In this document: one piece after another, positions 5,460 through 9,754 of the stretch
Position numbering within the stretch: the first letter of the stretch is position 1
How the letters are laid out: each line of letters starts with the position of its first letter
NCBI GenBank assembly: GCA_023269295.1
Contig: JAHFTU010000036.1
Coordinates: 1,946-11,699 of the forward strand
DNA from: Candidatus Woesearchaeota archaeon
Lineage (GTDB): Archaea; Nanobdellota; Nanobdellia; Woesearchaeales; UBA10216
Direction: 5' to 3'
Length of the DNA stretch: 9,754 bases
Notes under the pieces: generated by a model
Seen by the model: the letters and a program-made list of their open reading frames with translations, nothing else
What the model was told of the DNA's origin: nothing
Database searches by the model: none
Program-made: the position numbers and the translations under genes

Positions 5460-6269
5460 TTACTTAGCAATTGCCCTTGCATCTGCTGCCGTGTGGATGT
5501 GATGTTCCTTCTCCGATGATGTGTGCCCGTACAGCAGGCCCTGCTCTGCAAGCTTCGGGAACACGTCGTATTCAAGGCTGCTGCCGCTGGTGTTGAAAAT
5601 CTCAGGCGTTGCCACGAGGATTGGCGAGAAAACAAGGTAGACGTCTGTCCTGCGCGGCTTCTGTATGAACTCCAGTATGCGGTTGCCTTCAACTTTTACT
5701 GTTCCTTTCTCGCTTGGGTTGGGCGCCGTGGTCAGAATCAGGGTGGCTACTGCAGTTGCCTGCTTCATGTGCTGGTTCCACAGTTCCTGAATGTTGACCT
5801 TGTCAAACAATACGTGGCCGTAAACCACGAGGAAATTTGCGTTAATCTTCCCTTTCAGCAGCCGCAGGCTGTCTGCGCTGCCGTTGCTGTCCTTTTCCTT
5901 CTCCTCAATGTAGCTTACCTTCACGTTGTATCCGCTGCCGTCTTTCAGTATGTCGAACACCTTTGTCAGGACATTGTGCCTTGCCACGATGAAGATGTCC
6001 TTGAAGCCGTTCTCCCTGAGCTTTTTCACAGCCCTCTCGACAACTGTGGTGTTCTTGATTCTCGCAGTAATCCTGTACTCTGCTTCAGAAATCCTGAGCT
6101 TTTCCTCCGGGCCTCCGGCCAGTATCACTGCCTGCTTGTGTTCCCCAAGCGCTGTCTTGGCAAGGAACTCTATGGCCTGCGACCGGTTCCTTATGAACAC
6201 GTTGTCAACTACAGAGTCAATGCCCTTCAGTACGCTGTCTTCTATTGTTATGCTGATTTTGGCTTTCAT
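5460..6269 (-). CDS. RHH domain fused to a degenerate sugar nucleotidyltransferase
   Basis: A 269-residue two-domain protein. Residues 1-42 are a ribbon-helix-helix (CopG/MetJ-type) DNA-binding domain: a KAKISITIED strand, then two helices with RNRSQAIEFL. Residues 46-269 follow the GT-A sugar-1-phosphate nucleotidyltransferase fold: QAVILAGG, a GSADSLRLL segment, VKVEGNRILEFIQKP, DVFPKLAEQGLLYGH. The catalytic signature is eroded. The loop after LAGG is PEEKLR rather than GTRLxP; the PKP lysine aligns with Arg67; the metal Asp of the usual VxxGD aligns with His152 (VVYGHVLF); the C-terminal DIG Asp aligns with a His in HHIHT (256-260). It may be a sugar-nucleotide-sensing regulator rather than an enzyme, possibly acting on the divergent UDP-sugar operon. 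The ATG at 6269 is the second of two duplicated start regions; no strong Shine-Dalgarno sequence precedes it. Confidence 0.8.
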   Translation of the reverse strand: MKAKISITIEDSVLKGIDSVVDNVFIRNRSQAIEFLAKTALGEHKQAVILAGGPEEKLRISEAEYRITARIKNTTVVERAVKKLRENGFKDIFIVARHNVLTKVFDILKDGSGYNVKVSYIEEKEKDSNGSADSLRLLKGKINANFLVVYGHVLFDKVNIQELWNQHMKQATAVATLILTTAPNPSEKGTVKVEGNRILEFIQKPRRTDVYLVFSPILVATPEIFNTSGSSLEYDVFPKLAEQGLLYGHTSSEKEHHIHTAADARAIAK

Positions 6270-6271
6270 TT
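6246..6271 (-). repeat. 26-bp direct repeat, gene-side copy (start of RHH-NTase gene)
   Basis: These 26 bases are identical to 6313-6338, with a period of 67 bp. The repeat holds the ATG, the first seven codons and two upstream bases of the RHH-nucleotidyltransferase gene. Between the copies lie 41 bp (6272-6312) that include hairpin repeat copy 3. Confidence 0.95.
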
Positions 6272-6281
6272 AAATCTCGTG

Positions 6282-6312
6282 TTTTTGATTGACCTTTTTG
6301 AGAAAAAGGTCA
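6282..6312 (-). repeat. Hairpin repeat copy 3 (leader of RHH-NTase gene)
   Basis: TTTTTGAT (6282-6289) is followed by arms TGACCTTTTT (6290-6299) and AAAAAGGTCA (6303-6312) around loop GAG. The outer arm bases TG/CA differ from GA/TC in copy 1 and CA/TG in copy 2 but still pair. The hairpin ends exactly where the second 26-bp direct repeat begins, and its TCA end supplies the TGA stop of the upstream mini-ORF on the minus strand. Confidence 0.85.
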
Positions 6313-6336
6313 TGTTATGCTGATTTTGGCTTTCAT
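6310..6336 (-). other. 8-codon mini-ORF (relic start) in the leader
   Basis: The upstream copy of the duplicated start reads ATG AAA GCC AAA ATC AGC ATA ACA TGA (MKAKISIT, stop). Its ATG lies about 28 bp from the TATA box, the spacing expected for the original leaderless start. It is either a dead relic or a short upstream ORF that reduces or couples translation of the real gene starting at 6269. Confidence 0.7.
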
Positions 6337-6338
6337 TT
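6313..6338 (-). repeat. 26-bp direct repeat, promoter-side copy
   Basis: Identical to 6246-6271. It retains the ATG nearest to the promoter, now followed by a stop after eight codons. Confidence 0.95.
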
Positions 6339-6356
6339 TACAACAGATGCGGCAGC

Positions 6357-6370
6357 CATATATTTAAATT
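6357..6370 (-). promoter_or_regulatory. TATA box for the RHH-nucleotidyltransferase gene
   Basis: The minus strand reads AATTTAAATATATG, centred about 28 bp before the mini-ORF ATG (6336) and about 95 bp before the real ATG (6269). The promoter is thus spaced for the upstream start copy. Confidence 0.6.
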
Positions 6371-6381
6371 TATCGGATAAA
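6369..6381. promoter_or_regulatory. Candidate operator between divergent promoters
   Basis: TTTATC-G-GATAAA is a perfect 6-bp inverted repeat with a single central base. It lies between the TATA boxes of the RHH-nucleotidyltransferase gene (-) and the UDP-glucose dehydrogenase operon (+). An RHH dimer or dimer pair could bind here and control both directions. Functional assignment is inference. Confidence 0.35.
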
Positions 6382-6398
6382 GTAGGATAGTGGTAAGA

Positions 6399-6407
6399 TA
6401 TTTATAC
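6399..6407 (+). promoter_or_regulatory. TATA box for the UDP-sugar operon
   Basis: TATTTATAC is centred about 28 bp upstream of the ATG at 6431, and no Shine-Dalgarno sequence precedes that ATG. This implies a leaderless first gene for the ugd-NTase-uxs operon. Confidence 0.6.
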
Positions 6408-6430
6408 TGGTTGCTTCTTGTGCGTTTCTT

Positions 6431-7732
6431 ATGAAAATTGCTGTTATTGGTGCAGGGTACGTTGGATTGGTTACAGGAGCCTGCTTGGCGAACCTTGGTA
6501 ACGACGTGATCTGCGTTGACATTGATGATGAGAAGGTATCCAACCTGCGCAAGGGTGTCATTCCTTTTTTTGAGCCCGGCCTCAGGGATATGGTGGAGAT
6601 GAACCTTGCCCAGAAGCGCCTTATGTTTACAACTGATTCTGAGCTTGCGATAATGAATTCTGAAGTCATCTTCATTGCTGTCGGCACGCCATCCGGCAAT
6701 AACGGCAAGGCTGACCTGTCTGCTGTCTTTGCAGTGGCTGACCACATTGCGAAATACGTGGATTCTTACAAGGTCATAATCGTGAAAAGCACTGTGCCGG
6801 TTGGCACTGGCTATAAAATCCGCGACCACATCAAGCAGAAGATGAAGAAGCCTGTTGACTTTGATGTTGTCTCCAACCCTGAATTCCTTAGGGAGGGTGA
6901 GGCTGTTAATGACTTCATCATGCCTGACAGGATTGTGATTGGCGTTGACAATGGCAAGGCCAAGGATGCCATGCTTGCGCTTTACCGCCCTGTTGAGAGG
7001 ACAGGCAAGCCAATACTGGTTACTGACGTTAAGAGCTCGGAGCTCATCAAGTACGCGAGCAATGCAATGCTTGCAACTAGGATTTCTTTCATGAATGAGC
7101 TTTCGCATTTATGTGAAAAGGTCGGCGCTGATGTGAAAGTCATTGCAAAGGGCATTGGCCTTGACAGCAGGATTGGCCCAAGATTCCTGCAGGCAGGCAT
7201 TGGCTATGGCGGCAGCTGTTTCCCAAAGGATGTCCGGGCCCTGATTGAGGTTATGAAGGAGCACGGCTGCAGCGTTAAGCTGCTTGAGTCTGTTGAGAGC
7301 GTTAATGAAGCGCAGAAGCTCTCCCTTTTGCCCAAGATTCAGAAGCTTGTTCCTGATTTGAAGGGCAAAAAGGTAGCGATTTGGGGCCTTTCGTTCAAGC
7401 CCAAGACTGATGACATGAGGGAGGCGCCTTCAATTGTTGTCATCAGGGAGCTTCAGGAGCTTGGCGCTGAGATTCACGCCTTTGACCCGGTTTCCGAGAG
7501 GAATGCCAAGCAGATATTTGAGAATGTGCATTATGCTGACACGCCTTTTGGCGCCTTGGAAGGCGCGCACTGCCTTGTGGTTGTCACAGAGTGGGACCTG
7601 TTCAGGGAGCTTGATAAGGACAGGATGAAGAAGCTCATGGCCGAGCCCAATGTTGTTGACGGCCGCAACATTTACGAGCCCGGTGAGATGCGCAGCCTTG
7701 GCTTTAACTACATCGGTGTCGGCAGAGGTTGA
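6431..7732 (+). CDS. ugd: UDP-glucose 6-dehydrogenase (UDP-sugar dehydrogenase family)
   Basis: Oxidises UDP-glucose to UDP-glucuronate with two NAD+. The 433-residue length is normal. The N-terminal NAD-binding domain opens with MKIAVIGAGYVGLVTGACLA (Gly7-Gly9-Gly12). VGTP (84-87), KSTVPVGT (119-126) and NPEFLREG (149-156, with catalytic Glu151) follow. The central helical domain holds Lys207 and Asn211 (ELIKYASN). The catalytic cysteine is Cys263 in GYGGSCFPKD, with Asp267. The C-terminal UDP-binding domain carries WGLSFKPKTDDMREAPS. Related enzymes oxidise UDP-GlcNAc or UDP-ManNAc; the GYGGSCFPKD form and the adjacent UDP-glucuronate decarboxylase gene favour UDP-glucose. First gene of a three-gene operon; the next start is four bases past its stop. 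Confidence 0.93.
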   Translation: MKIAVIGAGYVGLVTGACLANLGNDVICVDIDDEKVSNLRKGVIPFFEPGLRDMVEMNLAQKRLMFTTDSELAIMNSEVIFIAVGTPSGNNGKADLSAVFAVADHIAKYVDSYKVIIVKSTVPVGTGYKIRDHIKQKMKKPVDFDVVSNPEFLREGEAVNDFIMPDRIVIGVDNGKAKDAMLALYRPVERTGKPILVTDVKSSELIKYASNAMLATRISFMNELSHLCEKVGADVKVIAKGIGLDSRIGPRFLQAGIGYGGSCFPKDVRALIEVMKEHGCSVKLLESVESVNEAQKLSLLPKIQKLVPDLKGKKVAIWGLSFKPKTDDMREAPSIVVIRELQELGAEIHAFDPVSERNAKQIFENVHYADTPFGALEGAHCLVVVTEWDLFRELDKDRMKKLMAEPNVVDGRNIYEPGEMRSLGFNYIGVGRG

Positions 7733-7736
7733 CAGC

Positions 7737-8483
7737 ATGAAAGCAATCATTACAGCTGCAGGCTATGCTTCGCGGCTGTGGCCGTTGACAAGGGACCTCC
7801 CGAAGCCGCTTCTTGAGGTGAAGGACAGGCCGATTGTTGAGCACATTGTTGCAAGGATTGCCGAGATTCCCGATGTTGATGAGGTATTTGTTGTCACAAA
7901 TGCCAAGTTTTATCCTCGCTTTGAGGAGTGGCTTGTGGATGCCAGGACAAGGTTCCAGCTGCCGATTAAGCTTGTAAACGACGGGACAGCATCGAACGAT
8001 GATCGCCTCGGCCAGGTTGGTGACATTCACTTCGCGATTGATAAGGAGAAGGTTGATGATGACCTGATAGTGGTTGCTGGCGATAACCTGTTTAATTTTT
8101 CGCTTTTGCCTGCGTTCGGGGAGTTTTCGCGGCAGCAGTGGATACTTAACCCGCTTTATGAGTCAAAATCCTACAAGGCAGCGCTGGAATCAGGCAGCGT
8201 TGTCATTGATGAAGCTACGAATGAGTTTGTCGAGTTCCTTGAAAAGTCCCCGACTCCAAAATCAACATTGATATCCCTCGGCATTTACTTTTTTCCAAAG
8301 CAAAAGCTGCAGCTTATCAGGAAGTACATGGCCGAGAAGAACAACCCTGATAAGATGGGTTTTTTTATTATGTGGCTGATGCAGCAGGAGAAGGTTCTTG
8401 GCCACGTTTACAATGAGAAGTGGTTTGACATAGGCTGGATTGAGGCGCTGGAGACAGCGCGCAAGGAGTTTGAGCCAAGATGA
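7737..8483 (+). CDS. Sugar-1-phosphate nucleotidyltransferase (probably UTP:glucose-1-phosphate)
   Basis: A 248-residue GT-A nucleotidyltransferase that joins NTP and a sugar-1-phosphate, releasing pyrophosphate. The signature AAGYASRLWPLTRDLPKPLL is at 7-26, with Arg13 and Lys23 (PKP). Asp116 in VVAGDN and Asp231 in WFDIG would bind the metal, so unlike the RHH fusion this copy looks active. EFLEKSP (164-171) matches the sugar-contacting EKP region. I place the start at the ATG at 7737, four bases after the ugd stop, with AGAGGTTGA (7724-7732) as ribosome-binding site; an earlier in-frame ATG at 7650 lies inside ugd and would add 29 unrelated residues. Context points to making UDP-glucose for ugd, but dTDP-glucose or another NDP-sugar cannot be excluded. 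Its stop overlaps the next start (ATGA). Confidence 0.88.
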   Translation: MKAIITAAGYASRLWPLTRDLPKPLLEVKDRPIVEHIVARIAEIPDVDEVFVVTNAKFYPRFEEWLVDARTRFQLPIKLVNDGTASNDDRLGQVGDIHFAIDKEKVDDDLIVVAGDNLFNFSLLPAFGEFSRQQWILNPLYESKSYKAALESGSVVIDEATNEFVEFLEKSPTPKSTLISLGIYFFPKQKLQLIRKYMAEKNNPDKMGFFIMWLMQQEKVLGHVYNEKWFDIGWIEALETARKEFEPR

Positions 8484-9436
8484 GCAAAATAATTCAAATA
8501 AAAAAGACCGTTGTAGTTACCGGCGGTGCCGGCTTTATCGGCAGCCACCTGTGCAGGTTTCTCCTTGCAAAAGGCTACAGGGTTATATGCATTGACAACA
8601 TGCTTACCGGCAACCACAGCAACGTTAGTGACCTGAAAAGTAACAGCGATTTTATTTTCATTGACCACGATGTCACATTGCCATTTGAAATCAGCGAGAC
8701 AGTTCACTATGTTCTGCACTTTGCCAGTCCTGCCTCTCCTGTTGATTATGAGCGCTTGCCTATCCAGACGCTGAAAGCCGGCTCTTTGGGAACCCACAAC
8801 ATGCTTGGACTTGCCAAGGTAAAGAAAGCGGTTTTCTTGCTTGCGTCAACATCCGAAGTTTACGGCGACCCGTTGGTCCACCCGCAGCCTGAAAGCTACT
8901 GGGGTAATGTTAACCCGATTGGCCCGAGGGGGGTTTATGACGAAGCCAAAAGGTTTGCCGAGGCGATTACAATGGCTTACCACCGGGTTCATGGGATGGG
9001 CACTAAAATCGCAAGGATTTTCAACACATACGGTGAGGGCATGCGCAAAAATGACGGCAGGTCGGTTCCTGCATTCATAACGCAAGCCCTTTCCAGCAAG
9101 CCATTGACTGTTTTCGGCGATGGCTCGCAGACAAGGAGCTTTTGCTACGTGTCTGACTTAGTTGAGGGCGTTTACAAGCTAATGTTGTCAAGCGTGAACG
9201 AGCCAGTCAACCTTGGCAACCCTGCAGAGTACACAATCCTGGAGTTTGCGAAGAAGATTCTCAAGCTCACTGCCAGCAGCAGCAAAATAATATTCAAGCC
9301 GCTGCCAGTTGATGACCCAAAAACAAGATGCCCGGACATTACAAGAGCACGGACTCTTCTGAAGTGGCAGCCGAAAGTTGCAGTTGACGACGGCCTGAAG
9401 CGCACGATTGAGTGGTTCAGGAAAGAAGCTAAATGA
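8480..9436 (+). CDS. uxs: UDP-glucuronate decarboxylase (UDP-xylose synthase)
   Basis: A 318-residue extended SDR enzyme that converts UDP-glucuronate to UDP-xylose with bound NAD+. GGAGFIG (15-21) binds NAD, with Asp39 at the end of the second strand. HFASPASPVDY (80-90) and PIQTLKAGSLGT (94-105) are UXS-type. STSEVYGDP (123-131) includes the Glu126 typical of decarboxylases, and the catalytic pair is Tyr153 and Lys157 in GVYDEAKRFAE. DDPKTRCPDITRA near residue 280 carries the substrate-binding Arg. These motifs separate it from the GalE and RmlB branches. The ATG overlaps the stop of the nucleotidyltransferase gene in ATGA, so translation is likely coupled. With its two upstream neighbours it completes glucose-1-P to UDP-glucose to UDP-glucuronate to UDP-xylose. 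No membrane segment is seen. Confidence 0.9.
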   Translation: MSKIIQIKKTVVVTGGAGFIGSHLCRFLLAKGYRVICIDNMLTGNHSNVSDLKSNSDFIFIDHDVTLPFEISETVHYVLHFASPASPVDYERLPIQTLKAGSLGTHNMLGLAKVKKAVFLLASTSEVYGDPLVHPQPESYWGNVNPIGPRGVYDEAKRFAEAITMAYHRVHGMGTKIARIFNTYGEGMRKNDGRSVPAFITQALSSKPLTVFGDGSQTRSFCYVSDLVEGVYKLMLSSVNEPVNLGNPAEYTILEFAKKILKLTASSSKIIFKPLPVDDPKTRCPDITRARTLLKWQPKVAVDDGLKRTIEWFRKEAK

Positions 9437-9466
9437 TGTCTCGGCTAGTTGAAAGTCCTTGAGCGT

Positions 9467-9475
9467 CACACGAAA
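9467..9475 (+). repeat. 9-bp direct repeat, left (target-site duplication)
   Basis: CACACGAAA immediately precedes the left terminal inverted repeat and is repeated exactly at 9619-9627, immediately after the right one. Confidence 0.8.
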
Positions 9476-9618
9476 GGTAAAGTAAAGTTGTCTGTGTTTT
9501 TGGGCTGCTCGTGTCCAATCATTGCTTGGATTCTTTTCTCCTCCCCTTGGTAACCAAAGGGGAGAGAAAGGAAGTCTGCAAGACCACCAGCAGCTTACTC
9601 ACATAACTTTACTTTACC
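9476..9618. mobile_element. 143-bp MITE-like element with 14-bp TIRs
   Basis: The left end GGTAAAGTAAAGTT (9476-9489) and right end AACTTTACTTTACC (9605-9618) are perfect inverted repeats, and both are flanked directly by the 9-bp repeat CACACGAAA. The interior has no ORF of useful length. A second inverted pair, GCTGCTCGTG (9504-9513) with CACCAGCAGC (9585-9594), matches at 9 of 10 positions. Inside it are three hairpins: TCCAA/TTGGA (9514-9530), a long stem centred on GGTAACC (about 9532-9570), and GTCT/AGAC (9573-9583). This is the layout of a non-autonomous element moved by a transposase that makes 9-bp duplications. It lies between uxs and the gmd promoter. The parent IS family is not identified. 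Confidence 0.75.
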
Positions 9619-9627
9619 CACACGAAA
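9619..9627 (+). repeat. 9-bp direct repeat, right (target-site duplication)
   Basis: Second copy of CACACGAAA. It lies just before the gmd TATA box, so the insertion duplicated sequence at the BRE side of that promoter while leaving the box itself intact. Confidence 0.8.
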
Positions 9628-9630
9628 CAA

Positions 9631-9642
9631 CCTTTAAATAAT
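9631..9642 (+). promoter_or_regulatory. TATA box for gmd
   Basis: CTTTAAATAA (9632-9641) is a strong archaeal TATA match centred about 27 bp before the ATG at 9663. It is leaderless in spacing and shows that gmd starts its own transcript after the insertion element. Confidence 0.65.
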
Positions 9643-9662
9643 AGTTACCAGTCCTCTGCACT

Positions 9663-9754
9663 ATGGCTAAGAAGCGCGCTCTCGTTACAGGAATCACAGG
9701 CCAGGACGGCTCATTTCTTGCTGAGTTCTTGCTGAGCAAGGGCTACGAAGTTTA
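9663..9754 (+). CDS. gmd: GDP-mannose 4,6-dehydratase, N-terminal fragment (runs off window)
   Basis: Only the first 30 or so codons are present. MAKKRALVTGITGQDGSFLA, followed by EFLLSKGYEV, matches the N-terminus of GDP-mannose 4,6-dehydratase, whose NAD(P)-binding loop has the distinctive form GITGQDGS in place of the GGxGFIG of other extended SDRs. The enzyme makes GDP-4-keto-6-deoxymannose, precursor of GDP-fucose, GDP-rhamnose or GDP-perosamine. It continues the nucleotide-sugar theme but has its own promoter and is separated from uxs by the insertion element. A paralogue with another substrate cannot be excluded from this fragment. Confidence 0.85.
   Translation, partial: MAKKRALVTGITGQDGSFLAEFLLSKGYEV

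Noticed and set aside
5523..6323. Long plus-strand open frame (266 codons) opposite the RHH-nucleotidyltransferase gene
   Set aside because: It is antisense to a protein with recognisable domains, has no promoter or ribosome-binding site, and its translation is Cys/Val/Leu-rich without motifs.
6320..6430. CRISPR-like or tandem repeat array around the 26-bp repeats
   Set aside because: There are only two copies, and they are coding start regions rather than spacer-separated repeats.
6338..7108. Minus-strand open frame (256 codons) opposite ugd
   Set aside because: It is a shadow of the well-conserved ugd frame, and its composition (His/Asn/Arg-rich) is typical of reversed codon bias.
7650..7736. 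Upstream extension of the nucleotidyltransferase gene to an ATG at 7650
   Set aside because: It would overlap ugd by 83 bases and add 29 residues unrelated to the family, whereas the ATG at 7737 has a ribosome-binding site and begins directly with the family N-terminus.
9434..9466. C/D-box sRNA-like pattern (TGATG near 9434, TTGA later) after uxs
   Set aside because: The boxes are imperfect, the TGATG overlaps the stop codon of uxs, and no convincing D box at the right spacing was found.
1329..9466. AAGTCCTTGA shared between about 1330 and 9453
   Set aside because: A 10-base match between unrelated places is expected by chance in a window of this size, and there is no common flanking structure.

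Overview
The window looks archaeal, probably from a small-genome DPANN-type lineage. The archaeal call rests on AT-rich TATA-like boxes about 25-28 bp upstream of several start codons, which implies leaderless or very short-leader mRNAs, on an archaeal/eukaryotic-style Rqc2/NEMF protein, and on a 5S rRNA gene standing alone with its own TATA box. The DPANN placement is inference only: one hypothetical protein (1320-1880) has an N-terminus of a kind I associate with such genomes.

Layout. 1-920 (+): 3' part of an Rqc2/NEMF-like gene that stops before the usual C-terminal NFACT-R domain. 917-1267 (-): small two-TM protein. 1320-1880 (-): hypothetical protein with a basic, transposase-like N-terminus. 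2005-2436 (+): unrecognised gene. 2441-3106 and 3190-4530 (-): two-subunit KtrAB-type potassium uptake system. 4632-4746 (-): 5S rRNA. 4842-5430 (+): AbrB/PIN toxin-antitoxin pair. 5460-6269 (-): ribbon-helix-helix domain fused to a degenerate sugar nucleotidyltransferase. 6431-9436 (+): tight three-gene operon (UDP-glucose dehydrogenase, sugar-1-phosphate nucleotidyltransferase, UDP-glucuronate decarboxylase) that reads as a route from glucose-1-phosphate to UDP-xylose. 9476-9618: 143-bp miniature inverted-repeat element. 9663-end (+): start of a GDP-mannose 4,6-dehydratase gene. The right third is therefore a nucleotide-sugar region for glycans, glycolipids or glycoproteins.

Two non-coding stories stand out. 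First, a short element (TTTTTGAT followed by a 10-bp hairpin with arms NNACCTTTTT / AAAAAGGTNN) occurs three times in one orientation: inside a coding sequence (1355-1386), abutting the 3' end of 5S rRNA (4601-4632), and in the leader of the RHH-nucleotidyltransferase gene (6282-6312). Its outer stem bases covary. The third copy lies between two exact 26-bp copies of that gene's start region, so the old promoter-proximal start codon now opens an 8-codon mini-ORF. Second, the element between uxs and gmd has 14-bp perfect terminal inverted repeats, a 9-bp direct repeat on each side as expected of a target-site duplication, and an interior that can fold as a three-hairpin cloverleaf.
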